Shown piece after piece: positions 34,309 to 43,131 of a stretch of 64,000 bases of DNA; within the stretch, counting starts at the first letter, position 1; every line of letters begins with the position of its first letter. Both the position numbers and the translations under genes were made by a program. The notes beneath the pieces were generated by a model. The model saw only the letters and a program-made list of their open reading frames with translations. It ran no database searches and was not told where the DNA came from. The stretch comes from Cellulomonas sp. Y8 (GTDB lineage Bacteria; Actinomycetota; Actinomycetes; Actinomycetales; Cellulomonadaceae), in assembly GCF_008033115.1 (NCBI RefSeq), contig NZ_CP041203.1, positions 1,922,001 to 1,986,000 of the forward strand, in the 5' to 3' direction.

Positions 34309-36105
34309 TCAGCCGCCCGCGGCGGCCCGCTCCCGCTCGGCCCGCTCGGCCGCGTTCCGGTGCGCCTGCTCGTTCGCGCTCGCCGCCGGGCCGGGCCCGC
34401 CCTCCGTCACCCCGGGGGCCTCGCCGGCGGCCGGGCCGTCAGCGGAGCCGGGGTCCGCGGGGCCGGGCTCGACCGCGCCCGGGTCCGTCGCGCCGGGGCC
34501 GGTCGGCACCTCGGTCAGCACGCCTTCGGTCACCACCACGCCGTCCGCCGGTCCCGCCGTCGCGCGCGCGCCCGCGCCGCCCGCCGCGCCGTCCGCGGTC
34601 GTCGACGCCGCGCCCGCACCCGTCGCGACGGTCACGGTGCCGGCCTCCGAGCCGCGCACGTCCGCCGCCTGCCCCTCGCCCGCCGGTGTCGTCGTGGCGC
34701 CGTCCGGCCCTGCCGACGGACGCTGCGACACCCCGGCGGGCTCCTGCGTCGTCGCCGCCGGGTCCGCGGCGGGCGCGTCGGGCGCGAGAACGCTTCCTGC
34801 GACCACCAGCGCGGCCGCCACGCCGAGCACCGCGGTCCCGACGACCGCGCCGCGTCGCCGCCGGCGCGCGGTGGCGCCGGCGTCCTCGGCGTCCGCCGGG
34901 CCGGCCGGGTCCGCCGCGCCGCGCTCCGCCGGGTCCGCCGCGCCGCCCGCCGCCGGCTCCGGCCGCAGCCCGACGAGCAGCCGGGGGTCGACGCCGAGCG
35001 TGGGCGCGTCGAGGTCCGCGTCGAGCCGGGCGTCGAGCCCCGCGTCGAGGGGCCCGTCGGGCAGCGGCCCGCTCGGGTGCTCCTCGAGCGCCCCGGGCTC
35101 GGCCGGCCCGCCCGCACCGGGCAGCGAGACGGTGCCCAGCGGCACCGCCGCGGCGCCGATGTCCCCCGTCACCGGCCCGAGGCCGAGCGCGCCCGGGCGG
35201 AGCAGCGCCCGCAGCTCCTCGGCCGCGCCCGCCGCGGTGAGCCGGTCCAGCGGGTCGAGCGCGGTCATCGAGCCGATCAGCTCCGCCCACCGCGGCCCGA
35301 ACCGCTCGGGCAGCGGCACCGGCCGGTGCAGCCGCGCCACCGCGGACGTCAGCGCGTCCCCGGGGAACGCCCGCTCGGCGGTGAGGCACTCGACCAGCAC
35401 CAGCCCGAGCGCGTACACGTCGGACGCCGCGGTGAGGCGACCGCCGGTCGCCTGCTCCGGGCTGAGGTAGGACGGGGTGCCGAGGAGCTCCTGGGTCGCG
35501 GTCGCGGTCTCGTCGGCGCGCACGCGGGCGATGCCGAAATCCGTCAGCTTGGTCCACGAGCCGCCCGCGCCGGACCGGCCGGCCGGGGGCAGCAGGATGT
35601 TGCCGGGCTTCACGTCCCGGTGCACGACGCCCTCGTCGTGGATGTACGCGAGCGCCTCGGCCACGTGCACGCCCACCAGGGCCGCGTCCTCCGCGGACAG
35701 CGGGCCCTCCGCGAGCCGGGCGGCCAGCGACGGCCCGCGCACCAGCTCCATGACGAGGAAGTCCTGCACCTCGCCGCCCGGCAGCTCGGTGGTGCCCGCG
35801 TCGAGCATCATCACGAGGCCGGGGTGTCCGAGCCGGGCGAGCAGCCGCATCTCGGTGCCGTGCCGCTCCTCGTCGTCCGGGCCGCCGGCCGACGGGTGGA
35901 ACACCTTCACGGCCACGTCCCGGGCCAGCACCCGGTCGTGCGCGAGGTAGACCTCGGCCATGCCGCCGCGCCCGAGGCGCTCGCCGAGCGTGTACCGGCC
36001 GCCGAGCACGGCCCCCACGGGGAGCGCCTGCTCCCGGGGGCGCAGCCCGGCTCCGGGCGCGACGCCGAGGGCAGGCGCGGTCGCCTGCTCGGGATGGTCA
36101 CCCAT
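34309..36105 (-). CDS. Transmembrane Ser/Thr protein kinase
   Basis: This is a 598-residue PknB-type kinase. Domain order is the kinase (about 30-290) with GRGGMAEVY, VAVKVF, catalytic VVHRDVKPGN, DFG in TDFGIA and GTPSYLSPEQ. An Ala/Pro/Asp-rich juxtamembrane linker, one membrane helix (GAVVGTAVLGVAAALVVAGS, after RRRRR) and an extracytoplasmic Ala/Gly/Thr-rich tail of about 160 residues follow. There are no PASTA repeats, so it is not the PknB of the division cluster. The kinase core is intact. GAGGAGG lies eight bases before ATG 36105. No phosphatase or substrate gene is adjacent. Confidence 0.92.
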   Translation of the reverse strand: MGDHPEQATAPALGVAPGAGLRPREQALPVGAVLGGRYTLGERLGRGGMAEVYLAHDRVLARDVAVKVFHPSAGGPDDEERHGTEMRLLARLGHPGLVMMLDAGTTELPGGEVQDFLVMELVRGPSLAARLAEGPLSAEDAALVGVHVAEALAYIHDEGVVHRDVKPGNILLPPAGRSGAGGSWTKLTDFGIARVRADETATATQELLGTPSYLSPEQATGGRLTAASDVYALGLVLVECLTAERAFPGDALTSAVARLHRPVPLPERFGPRWAELIGSMTALDPLDRLTAAGAAEELRALLRPGALGLGPVTGDIGAAAVPLGTVSLPGAGGPAEPGALEEHPSGPLPDGPLDAGLDARLDADLDAPTLGVDPRLLVGLRPEPAAGGAADPAERGAADPAGPADAEDAGATARRRRRGAVVGTAVLGVAAALVVAGSVLAPDAPAADPAATTQEPAGVSQRPSAGPDGATTTPAGEGQAADVRGSEAGTVTVATGAGAASTTADGAAGGAGARATAGPADGVVVTEGVLTEVPTGPGATDPGAVEPGPADPGSADGPAAGEAPGVTEGGPGPAASANEQAHRNAAERAERERAAAGG

Positions 36106-36230
36106 CGACGAACCTCCTCGACGTGGAGTACCAGGATCACCGGGGACCCTCGCACGCGCGCGTCGAGACGGGTGACGTCACCTGCACGGGCGACGGCGCC
36201 CGGGCGCCGGTACCGCGCCGGGGAGCCGGC

Positions 36231-37607
36231 TCAGTCCGGCCTGACCTGCGTCTCCGCCAGGACGGAGCGCAGCAGCGGGCGGCTGGTCTCCGTCGCGCCG
36301 AGCACCAGCAGGCACCCGGCCGTGAGGCACGTCACGAGCAGCAGCAGCCCGCTCGGGTCCGTCACGCCCGCCACCCCGAACAGCGGCGACAGCATGACCA
36401 CGGCCGCCGCCGCCGACCCCACGGCCACGAGCAGCATCGGCACCAGCACCTCGCGGCGCCGCACCGAGTCGAGCAGCGCCACCGGCGTGCCCGCCAGGAC
36501 CTGGAGCGCGTACTCCCGGCGCCGGTCCAGCACCGTCGCGGCCTGGGTGATCCCCGCCGAGGCCGCCGCCACCAGGAACGTGATCGCCAGCGTGAGCAGC
36601 GCCCCGCGCATGAGGTCACCCGTGAAGGTCTGCATCTCGGCGACCTCGGCGGCGGACGCGCCGTCGCCCGCCGACCCCGACGCCAGCAGCGGCACCACGG
36701 CCAGCGCGCCCGCGACGAAGCCCGCCAGCCCGAGCCCGCCCACCACCCGCCAGGTCGCCCGCGGGTCGTCGACCAGCCGGCGCGCCGCGAGCAGCTGCGC
36801 GGGCGTCCGGGCCCGGCGCACCCGCAGCCGGCCGACCAGCCCGAGCGCCCACGGCCCGACGAGGTTGAGCGCGGCGAACCCGAGCGCCAGCGACCCGATG
36901 GCGAACGCCACCGCGAAGGCGCCGAGCTGCCCGAGCACCAGGGTCACGACCATGAACAGACCCATCGCGGCCAGCGCCAGCACCGCGCGCACGGCCCGCA
37001 TCCCCGGCGGGGTCTGGCGCCGGGCGACCCCGAGCGGCGACACGACGACCCGGCGCAGCGAGACGACGCCGCTCACGACGGCCAGCACCGGCACCACGAG
37101 GCACGCGGCCGCGAGCACGACCCAGCCCACCCACAGCTCCCCCGCGGAGAACGTCGACCCCTGGAACGGCACCCGCGTCCACACCGGCAGCAGCGCGACG
37201 TACCCGAGCGCACCCGCGACCGCACCCGCCAGCCCCTGCCAGGCGGTCTCGACGACGGTCAGCGCGACCACCTCGCGGGGCGTGACGCCGAGCAGCCGCA
37301 GCGTCGCCAGCCGCGCGTCCCGCCGCGCGACCCCCAGCCGGGCCGCCGACCCGCCGAGCGTGAGCAGCGGCACGACCAGCAGCACGACGGCCGTCCACGC
37401 GAAGACGACGTACGAGTCGCCGTACTCGCGCTGGAAGGCGTCGGCGGGGTCGGCGGCGCGGCCCGCGAAGCCGAGCAGCCCGCCGACCACGGACAGGGTC
37501 AGGGCCGTCATCACGGCGAACGCCGCCACCGCGAGCGCCGTCGTGAGCCGCCCGTCCCGGCCGCCCGCTCGGCGCAGCCGCGGCGCGAGGGCGAGCACGG
37601 CGCTCAC
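36231..37607 (-). CDS. FtsX/MacB-type ABC transporter permease
   Basis: This 458-residue membrane protein has about ten helices in two FtsX-like halves, for example FAVMTALTLSVVGGLLGFAG, AFAIGSLALGFAALNLVGPW and LLLLVTCLTAGCLLVLGATE. The pattern LATLRLLGVTPREV and REYALQVLAGTP is typical of MacB-like permeases that do mechanotransmission rather than transport through the membrane. The GTG start overlaps the ATPase stop (GTGA). Substrate unknown, but peptide or cell-envelope stress export is common for this family. Confidence 0.88.
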   Translation of the reverse strand: MSAVLALAPRLRRAGGRDGRLTTALAVAAFAVMTALTLSVVGGLLGFAGRAADPADAFQREYGDSYVVFAWTAVVLLVVPLLTLGGSAARLGVARRDARLATLRLLGVTPREVVALTVVETAWQGLAGAVAGALGYVALLPVWTRVPFQGSTFSAGELWVGWVVLAAACLVVPVLAVVSGVVSLRRVVVSPLGVARRQTPPGMRAVRAVLALAAMGLFMVVTLVLGQLGAFAVAFAIGSLALGFAALNLVGPWALGLVGRLRVRRARTPAQLLAARRLVDDPRATWRVVGGLGLAGFVAGALAVVPLLASGSAGDGASAAEVAEMQTFTGDLMRGALLTLAITFLVAAASAGITQAATVLDRRREYALQVLAGTPVALLDSVRRREVLVPMLLVAVGSAAAAVVMLSPLFGVAGVTDPSGLLLLVTCLTAGCLLVLGATETSRPLLRSVLAETQVRPD

Positions 37608-38314
37608 CGGGTGCTCCCCTGCGGGGCACGACGCTCGTCCGCCACCACGCGGCCGTCGCGCACCTCGACGCGCCGCCCGCACCACGCCGCCACGCCCGCG
37701 TCGTGCGTCACCACGACCAACGACGCGCCCGCGAGCCGGGTGGTCTCCGTGAGCACCCGCATCACCTCCTGGCCGGTGGCCTGGTCGAGCGCGCCGGTCG
37801 GCTCGTCCGCGAACACCACCTCCGGGCCCGTGATCAGGGCGCGGGCGACCGCCACGCGCTGCGCCTGGCCGCCGGACAGCTCCCCGGGACGCCGGCCCTC
37901 CATCCCCGCGAGGCCCAACGACGCGAGCCACCGGCCCGCCAGCTCCGTGGCCTCCCGGCGGTGCGTGCCGAGCAGCATCGGCGCCAGGGCCACGTTCTCG
38001 ATCGCCGGAAGCTCCGCGAGCAGCTGGCCGAACTGGAAGACGAACCCGTACTGCCGCCGACGCACCAGCGAGCGCTCGCGCTCGTCGAGGTCGTGCAGCC
38101 CGCGCCCCGACAGCGCCACCGTGCCGGCGTCGGGGACGAGGATGCCGGCGAGGCAGTGCAGCAGGGTGGACTTGCCCGATCCGGACGGGCCCATCACCGC
38201 GACCGACTCGCCGGGGGCGACGTCCAGGTCGACGCCGGCGAGCGCGGTCGTCGCGCCGAACTGCTTCACGAGGCCGCGGGCGGACAGCCGGGGGCCGGGG
38301 GTCGTCGTGCTCAT
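37604..38314 (-). CDS. ABC transporter ATP-binding protein (MacB/LolD-type)
   Basis: This 236-residue ATPase is coupled to the FtsX-like permease. Walker A is GPSGSGKST, the Q-loop region QYGFVFQFGQLLAELP, the signature LSGGQAQRVAVARAL and Walker B VVFADEPTGALD, the ADEPTGALD form being diagnostic of the MacB/LolD/FtsE group. ATG 38314 is used. It is first in the two-gene operon, with about 160 bp to the SRP RNA gene upstream. Confidence 0.92.
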   Translation of the reverse strand: MSTTTPGPRLSARGLVKQFGATTALAGVDLDVAPGESVAVMGPSGSGKSTLLHCLAGILVPDAGTVALSGRGLHDLDERERSLVRRRQYGFVFQFGQLLAELPAIENVALAPMLLGTHRREATELAGRWLASLGLAGMEGRRPGELSGGQAQRVAVARALITGPEVVFADEPTGALDQATGQEVMRVLTETTRLAGASLVVVTHDAGVAAWCGRRVEVRDGRVVADERRAPQGSTR

Positions 38315-38476
38315 GCCGCCAGCGTCCCGCCGCGCCGGGGCCGGTCGCGTCGGACCGCGGTCGCGTCCTCGGGGGGCGTCGGCTGCGACCGGGGGCGGAG
38401 GCCGGGTGCCGGGTCCGACCCGGGACGGACGACCTCCGGGCGACCCGCGGGCGGCGCCCTGCCGCGTCCGGGCATG

Positions 38477-38571
38477 CAAGGACCCCCCGCACACCCGCCA
38501 GAGCTCACCTGCCCTTGCTGCCTTCCGGCCCTGGGGGGGTTCAGCGAGATGACGCCGCACGAGGGGTCTGA
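38477..38571 (-). ncRNA. ffs: Signal recognition particle RNA, small bacterial type
   Basis: On the minus strand the conserved SRP hairpin AGGGCCGGAAGGCAGCAAGG lies at the centre, followed by GAGCTCTGGCGGG. Flanks GACCCCTC and GGGGGGTC pair to close the helix. This is the short 4.5S-type RNA that binds Ffh. A TAGGCT -10 lies just upstream. The ends are approximate to a few bases. Confidence 0.9.
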
Positions 38572-38575
38572 CCCC

Positions 38576-38581
38576 AGCCTA
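38576..38581 (-). promoter_or_regulatory. -10 element for SRP RNA
   Basis: TAGGCT on the minus strand lies five to eight bases before the inferred 5' end of the SRP RNA. Confidence 0.5.
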
Positions 38582-38786
38582 ACGCAGCCGGGCCCCGGAT
38601 CCCGACGCGTCGCGTCCCGCCCGACCCCCGGTCGACGCCCGGTCGAGCCACCGGATCACCCGCGCCCGGGGTGCAGGGAGCCCGCTGACCTGTCGATACG
38701 GCTGAGTGCGGCCAGACGTCCCACGACTCGTGTCCGCGCCCCCCGACCTCCCGGCGGCCCCGTCCGCCCCTGCGAAAGGCACCTGC

Positions 38787-39152
38787 GTGGCCACCGTCGA
38801 CCAGACCCTCACCACCGCCATGTCCATCGAGGGCGCGACCGCGGCCGCGCTCGTCGACTTCGACTCCGGGATGCTCCTCGGCTCCGCCGGCGGCGGCATC
38901 GACCTCGACCTGGCGGCGGCCGGCAACACCGACGTGGTGCGCGCCAAGTTCCGCACGCTGGCGTCGCTCGGCCTGTCCGACGGCATCGAGGACATCCTCA
39001 TCACGCTGACGAGCCAGCTGCACCTGGTCCGCCTGCTGCAGAGCGCGCACGGCCAGGGCCTGTTCCTGTACCTCGTGCTCGACCGCAGCCGCGCGAACCT
39101 CGCGATGGCCCGCCGGCAGCTGCTCAACCTCGAGCGCGACCTGGACCTCTGA
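38787..39152 (+). CDS. Roadblock/LC7-like protein 1
   Basis: This 121-residue protein starts at GTG 38787 with GAAAGG eight bases upstream. The pattern MSIEGATAAALVDFDSGMLL then IDLDLAAAGNTDVVRAK resembles Roadblock/LC7 (MglB-like) proteins, which regulate small GTPases. No MglA-type GTPase, DUF742 or nitrate-sensor histidine kinase adjoins it, unlike actinobacterial conservons. It lies 37 bp ahead of a second protein of the same size and kind, suggesting a heterodimer. Confidence 0.75.
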   Translation: MATVDQTLTTAMSIEGATAAALVDFDSGMLLGSAGGGIDLDLAAAGNTDVVRAKFRTLASLGLSDGIEDILITLTSQLHLVRLLQSAHGQGLFLYLVLDRSRANLAMARRQLLNLERDLDL

Positions 39153-39189
39153 GCACCACCGACCGACCGCACGAGGAGGACACCGCGGC

Positions 39190-39561
39190 ATGATCATCCG
39201 CCAGAACGGCCTGCAGGTCGCCGCCACGCTGCGGCACGCCGTCGACGGGATCCGTCGCGTCCTCCTCGTGCAGCGGGACGGGACGCCGTTCAGCGACGAC
39301 GGCCCGGAGGAGGACCGCGACCGGCTCGCCGCCCTCGTCGTCGCCTGCGTCGAGATGGCGCACCACACCGCCGCGGGGGCGTCGCTCACCGGCCTGGCGA
39401 CCTGCACCGTCCGGACCGACGACGGGGCCGTGGTCGCCACGCCCGTGGGCGACCGGTTCGCCCTGGCCGTCGTCACCGAGCCGACGGTCAACCTCGTGCT
39501 GCTGCAGCGGGTCCTGGTGCCGCAGGTCGAGCACCTGCTGGCGCTCGACGGCGGCGCCTGA
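39190..39561 (+). CDS. Roadblock/LC7-like protein 2
   Basis: This 123-residue protein starts MIIRQNGLQVAATLRHAVDG and has VLLVQRDGTPFSDDGPEEDR, then AALVVACVEMAHHTAA and FALAVVTEPTVNLVLLQRVL. This beta-alpha-beta pattern is typical of small Roadblock proteins, with GTPF replacing the usual DG turn. ACGAGGAGGACACC precedes the ATG. It probably pairs with the protein encoded 37 bp upstream. Function not known. Confidence 0.72.
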   Translation: MIIRQNGLQVAATLRHAVDGIRRVLLVQRDGTPFSDDGPEEDRDRLAALVVACVEMAHHTAAGASLTGLATCTVRTDDGAVVATPVGDRFALAVVTEPTVNLVLLQRVLVPQVEHLLALDGGA

Positions 39562-39565
39562 CCCC

Positions 39566-39639
39566 CGCCGAGCGCGGTCGTCCGCGCCGAGCGCGGCAGC
39601 AGGAGGTACCGCGCTCGGCGGGAGCCACCGCGCTCGGCG
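39566..39639. repeat. Four-copy palindromic element at a convergent junction
   Basis: CGCCGAGCGCGG occurs twice direct (39566-39577, 39585-39596) and twice inverted (39609-39620, 39628-39639). It begins five bases after the Roadblock stop and precedes the convergent AAA gene by 27 bp. Two nested or two alternative hairpins are possible. Confidence 0.75.
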
Positions 39640-39666
39640 GCGGGCGGGCCGGCGACGGGCCGTCCG

Positions 39667-40401
39667 TCAGTCGTCCAGGCGGCGCAGGTAGCGCTCCGGC
39701 GCCGCCAGGAACCCGCGCCAGGACCGCACGAGGTCCGCGTCCTCCCACGCCGTCTCCCGCAGCCCCCACTCCCCGACCTCGAGCACGCGCGCCCCGGGGA
39801 GAGCCGCGAGCAGCGGCGAGTGCGTCGAGAGCACCACCTGCGCGCCGTCCGCCAGCAGCCCGCGCAGGTGCGCGAGCAGCGCCAGGCAGCCGGTGAACGA
39901 CAGCGCCGACTCCGGCTCGTCCAGCAGGTACAGCCCGCGCCCACGCATCCGCGACACGGCGATCTCCAGGAACGACTCCCCGTGGGACATCTCGTGGAAC
40001 ACCGGCTCGGGGGGCCCGCCGAACCGCGGGTTCTCCTCGAGGTACGTGTAGAAGCCGTGCATCGTCTCGGCGCGCAGGAAGAAGCCGCGCCGCGACCCTC
40101 CCGGCCCGCGCTCGAGCAGCAGGTGCCGCCACAGCCCCGACTCCGACGGCCGCGTCTCGCTCCGCGCACCCGTCGACCCGCCCTCGGCGCCCGTGCCGAA
40201 GGCCATCGCCAGCGCCTCGACGAGCGTCGACTTCCCCGCGCCGTTCTCCCCCACCAGCACCGTCGCCGGGCCGAGGTCCCAGCCGTCGCGCAGCACCTGC
40301 GCCACGGCGGGCACGCGGGTGAACCACGCGCCCGCGTCGACGGGCTCGCGGTCGTCGGCGCGCACGCGGCGCACGGGCAGGGCGGGACCGGTCAGGCGCA
40401 C
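39667..40401 (-). CDS. AAA/ABC-type ATPase, small OLD-like
   Basis: This is a 244-residue soluble ATPase with Walker A GENGAGKST near 51-59, signature-like SHGES, Walker B GLYLLDEPESALS and STHSPLLAALPG. This arrangement is that of stand-alone AAA_21/AAA_15 ATPases rather than transporter subunits; no permease or nuclease gene adjoins it. Start GTG 40401. Role unknown. Confidence 0.85.
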   Translation of the reverse strand: MRLTGPALPVRRVRADDREPVDAGAWFTRVPAVAQVLRDGWDLGPATVLVGENGAGKSTLVEALAMAFGTGAEGGSTGARSETRPSESGLWRHLLLERGPGGSRRGFFLRAETMHGFYTYLEENPRFGGPPEPVFHEMSHGESFLEIAVSRMRGRGLYLLDEPESALSFTGCLALLAHLRGLLADGAQVVLSTHSPLLAALPGARVLEVGEWGLRETAWEDADLVRSWRGFLAAPERYLRRLDD

Positions 40402-40495
40402 GCGGGACAGCCCACCACACGGGGCCGACAGCCGCGCCGGGACGGCGCCGGCGTGGCGCGACCGGCCCGGTTACCGAGCACGGCCCCGGCTCGGG

Positions 40496-40501
40496 TACCC
40501 T
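40496..40501 (+). promoter_or_regulatory. -10 element for tRNA-Ser
   Basis: TACCCT lies 10 bases before the tRNA 5' end. TTACCG at 40471-40476 could be a weak -35 with 19-bp spacing. Confidence 0.4.
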
Positions 40502-40511
40502 CTTACGGCCG

Positions 40512-40596
40512 GGAGGATTCGCCTAGTGGCCTATGGCGCACGCTTGGAAAGCGTGTTGGGTTCACGCCCTCGGGGGTTCGAATCCCCCATCCTCCG
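40512..40596 (+). tRNA. tRNA-Ser (GGA)
   Basis: This is an 85-nt type II tRNA. Acceptor GGAGGAT pairs with ATCCTCC (40589-40595). The anticodon stem CACGC/GCGTG encloses TTGGAAA, anticodon GGA. A long variable arm and T-arm GGGGGTTCGAATCCCCC are present, with discriminator G40596. It is followed by a hairpin. Confidence 0.96.
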
Positions 40597-40602
40597 CAGG
40601 TC

Positions 40603-40643
40603 GAAGGGCCCGTCACCGCGTCAGCGCAGGTGGCGGGCCCTTC
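40603..40643 (+). terminator. Terminator after tRNA-Ser
   Basis: GAAGGGCCCGTCACC (40603-40617) pairs with 40629-40643 at 14 of 15 positions. It also serves as a barrier to the convergent glyoxalase gene. Confidence 0.75.
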
Positions 40644-40664
40644 GTCATGCCCGGCGCTGGCCGG

Positions 40665-41039
40665 TCACTCCGTCCCGTCGGTGTCCGTCGTCCCCTCGTA
40701 GAGCCCGATCTCGTTGCCCTCGGTGTCGATGAACACCGCCCACCAGCTCGTCTCGCTGATCTCCGCCTTCGGGCGCACGACCCGCCCGCCGAGCTCGGTC
40801 ACCTGGCGCAGCGTGTCGTCGATCGAGTCGACCTCGACGTAGGAGCGCGGCCGGTCGAAGTTCTCGTCCCGCGGCGCGAGCCCCCCGCCGCTGATCTTGT
40901 TCGGGGCCTGCCACATCGGGTAGCCCTCGTAGCCCGGGTACTCCTGGATCTGCCACCCGAACAGGGCGCCGTAGAAGCCCTTCGCCCGGTCGACGTCGTC
41001 GACCGGGATGTCGATGTGCGTGATGTCGCCGTGTGCCAT
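40665..41039 (-). CDS. VOC family (glyoxalase/bleomycin resistance-like) protein
   Basis: This 124-residue protein is a single vicinal-oxygen-chelate unit pair: HIDIPVDDVDRAKGFYGALF, then EYPGYEGYPMWQ and a C-terminal WWAVFIDTEGNEIGLYEG. The pattern is that of actinobacterial VOC proteins of unknown substrate; metal ligands would be the N-terminal His and the late Glu. ATG 41039; a TACGCT -10 candidate lies at 41093-41098. Monocistronic by its spacing. Confidence 0.85.
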   Translation of the reverse strand: MAHGDITHIDIPVDDVDRAKGFYGALFGWQIQEYPGYEGYPMWQAPNKISGGGLAPRDENFDRPRSYVEVDSIDDTLRQVTELGGRVVRPKAEISETSWWAVFIDTEGNEIGLYEGTTDTDGTE

Positions 41040-41101
41040 GCCCACACCCCCGAGACCGGCGACCCCGCGCCGCTGCGGGATCGGCTGCGCCCAGCGTACG
41101 A

Positions 41102-41130
41102 CCGGCCCCCGGCACGCGGTCCGGGGCCGG
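41102..41130 (-). terminator. Terminator after the glycosyltransferase gene
   Basis: CCGGCCCC (41102-41109) and GGGGCCGG (41123-41130) form an 8-bp stem 12 bases past the stop codon. Confidence 0.5.
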
Positions 41131-41142
41131 GCGGGTGGGGCG

Positions 41143-42021
41143 TCAGCCCTTCTTGCGCGGCGCCGCCCCGATCGAGCGCAGCCGGCGCGCCGCCACCGCG
41201 AGCTGCACGTCGCGGTACTGCGCGGCGCGGTGCATCTGGCCGCGCAGGTCGCTGCCCGAAGGGCGGTGCCGCAGGTCGCACGGGACCTCGACGGCGACGA
41301 ACCCCTTGCGCAGCAGGTCGATCGTCATGCCGGTCTCGACGCCCCAGCCGCGGGCGAGCGGCGTCGCGGCCTCGAAGGCCTCGCGGGTCAGGCACCGCAT
41401 GCCGGACAGCGGCTGCGTCGGGGTCCAGCCGGTCAGCGACTGGATCGCGCGTCGGGCCGCGCCGACGACGATGCCCCGCCCGCCGGCGCCCGGCTGGGGC
41501 GGCAGCAGCGCGATCGAGACGTCCGCGGTGCCCTCGAGCACCGGCGGGACGAGCGGGGCGGTGTTGACCGCGGTGTCGCCGAGGTCGCCGTCGATGAACA
41601 GGAGCAGGCGCGGCGGGCGGTCCGGGGCGTCGCGCATGGCGACCACGGCGGCGCCGGTCTCCATCGCGGCGGCCTTGCCGCGGTTGTGCGAGTGCCGCAC
41701 GACGACGGCACCGGCCTCGCGGGCGACGTGCTGGGTGTTGTCCTCGGAGCCGTCGTCGACGACGAGGACCAGGTCGACGTTCGGGATCGCCCGGGCCGAG
41801 CGGACGGTGGCGGCGATGCGGCGGGACTCGTCCTTGGCGGGGATGACCACCGCGACGCGCTGGCGGGACCGGCCGGTGCGGGCGGTCGTCGTGGGCGTCT
41901 CGAGCGGCGCCGGCTGCTGCGGCTGTGACCGCCGGGGCTTGCGCGGGGCCGGCTCCTCCGCCCGGGCAGGGCGGTCGGCGACCGATCGCTCCTCGGTCCT
42001 GTCCTCCGCCTCGCCCGTCAC
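41143..42021 (-). CDS. Family 2 glycosyltransferase
   Basis: This is a 292-residue GT-A fold glycosyltransferase. A disordered Pro/Arg-rich N-terminus of about 50 residues precedes RVAVVIPAKDESRRIAATV, LVVDDGSEDNT, NRGKAAAMETG and the metal site FIDGDLGDT, then GWGVETGMTIDLLRKGFVAV. It resembles actinobacterial proteins related to glucosyl-3-phosphoglycerate synthase and polyprenyl-phosphate transferases; donor and acceptor are not identifiable. No membrane helix. Start GTG 42021 lies seven bases after a TAGGCT -10 box. Confidence 0.88.
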   Translation of the reverse strand: MTGEAEDRTEERSVADRPARAEEPAPRKPRRSQPQQPAPLETPTTTARTGRSRQRVAVVIPAKDESRRIAATVRSARAIPNVDLVLVVDDGSEDNTQHVAREAGAVVVRHSHNRGKAAAMETGAAVVAMRDAPDRPPRLLLFIDGDLGDTAVNTAPLVPPVLEGTADVSIALLPPQPGAGGRGIVVGAARRAIQSLTGWTPTQPLSGMRCLTREAFEAATPLARGWGVETGMTIDLLRKGFVAVEVPCDLRHRPSGSDLRGQMHRAAQYRDVQLAVAARRLRSIGAAPRKKG

Positions 42022-42028
42022 GCGGGTC

Positions 42029-42034
42029 AGCCTA
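42029..42034 (-). promoter_or_regulatory. -10 element for the glycosyltransferase (leaderless)
   Basis: TAGGCT on the minus strand, seven bases before GTG 42021, with no Shine-Dalgarno between. Confidence 0.5.
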
Positions 42035-42156
42035 TCGATCCGGCCGGGCCGCGCGCGCCGTCGGGCCCCGGACACGCGGACGCTGCACACGACGGTCACA
42101 CGGGCGGCGCGGGGCCGTCACCAGCGGGTCCGCCGTGGCGCCCGGTCCCGGGGACG

Positions 42157-42204
42157 CCGCAGGCCGCCCCCGCGCACCGAGGGGTGCGTCGGGGCGGCCT
42201 GCGG
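42157..42204 (-). terminator. Terminator after the DUF5926 gene
   Basis: A perfect 14-bp stem (42157-42170 with 42191-42204, arm CCGCAGGCCGCCCC) begins near the DUF5926 stop codon. Confidence 0.8.
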
Positions 42205-42209
42205 GTGGC

Positions 42210-43034
42210 TCAGCGGAGCGTGACCTGCCGGGCGACGATGCCGGCGCGGGCGCGGCGGGCGTTCGCGTCGAGCGGCTCGGTGTCGGCGAGCGCGGCGGTG
42301 AACTTCGGCGCGAACGCGGTCACGGCCGGCTCGATGTCCTCGGCCTCGCTGCCGCGGGCCAGCTCCCACACCGGGACGACCAGGCCGTTGGACCGGAAGT
42401 AGCCGATGAACTTGGCGCCGTCGAAGCCGGACTCCCGGCGGCCGTGCAGGCGGGCGAGGCCGTCGATGACCTGCTGCTCGTCGTGCGGCTGCGCCCAGCG
42501 CAGGTACTCGCGGGCGCCCATGCGGACCCAGTAGGCGGCGTCCACGGCAGCGAGCTTCTTGGTGTCGACGACGCCCGCGTCGGCCTCCTCGATGGCGGCC
42601 TTCAGGTCGGGCGTCATCTCGGTGTCGGCGGCCACCCAGTAGGCGAAGCTCTCCTCGACCGTCACCTCGAAGGGCACGGTGAGGTCGAGCACGTCCTGCA
42701 GGCGCGGGCCGGGGCCGGCCAGACCGGAGCTCTGCACGGCGGTGCCGGGCTCGGAGTCGAGCGCCTCCAGCAGCGCGGCGGCGAGGTCGCGGCTCGCGTC
42801 GCCGGAGCCGCCCACGACCTGCAGGGCGAGCAGCACGACGCCGTCCGCGCGGTGCAGCGCGGCCCAGCCGTCGGGCAGCACGGTCGTGACCGTGATGTCG
42901 CGCGCGCCGTGCTCGGCGTTCGTGCGGGCGGTCGCGGTGGCGGCGGGCACGAGCTCGCGCAGGGCGACCCAGTCGGGCTCGCCGGGGAGGCCCTCGAAGG
43001 GGCGCAGCACGAAGTCGACGGAGGAAGAGGCCAT
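42210..43034 (-). CDS. DUF5926 family protein
   Basis: This 274-residue protein is recognised from [31 protein letters not shown] and [20 protein letters not shown], with a Glu/Asp-rich composition. Function unknown; the family is conserved in actinobacteria, often beside a family 2 glycosyltransferase as here. Homologues often have a short basic N-terminal leader that is absent from this start. ATG 43034 lies seven bases after a TAGCCT -10. Confidence 0.85.
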   Translation of the reverse strand: MASSSVDFVLRPFEGLPGEPDWVALRELVPAATATARTNAEHGARDITVTTVLPDGWAALHRADGVVLLALQVVGGSGDASRDLAAALLEALDSEPGTAVQSSGLAGPGPRLQDVLDLTVPFEVTVEESFAYWVAADTEMTPDLKAAIEEADAGVVDTKKLAAVDAAYWVRMGAREYLRWAQPHDEQQVIDGLARLHGRRESGFDGAKFIGYFRSNGLVVPVWELARGSEAEDIEPAVTAFAPKFTAALADTEPLDANARRARAGIVARQVTLR

Positions 43035-43041
43035 GCGCACC

Positions 43042-43047
43042 AGGCTA
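43042..43047 (-). promoter_or_regulatory. -10 element for DUF5926 (leaderless)
   Basis: TAGCCT on the minus strand, seven bases before ATG 43034, with no Shine-Dalgarno between. Confidence 0.5.
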
Positions 43048-43131
43048 CCGGGCCGGTCGGCTCCCCGGACGGGCTCGACGCGTCGCGCGCTCGACCAGCC
43101 GCGCGGGGGTCGTCGGTGGCAGGATCGGGCC

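Noticed and set aside
39667..40401. AAA ATPase considered as part of an anti-phage system
   Set aside because: It has no nuclease or effector partner, and neighbours are tRNA and housekeeping genes, so there is no support.
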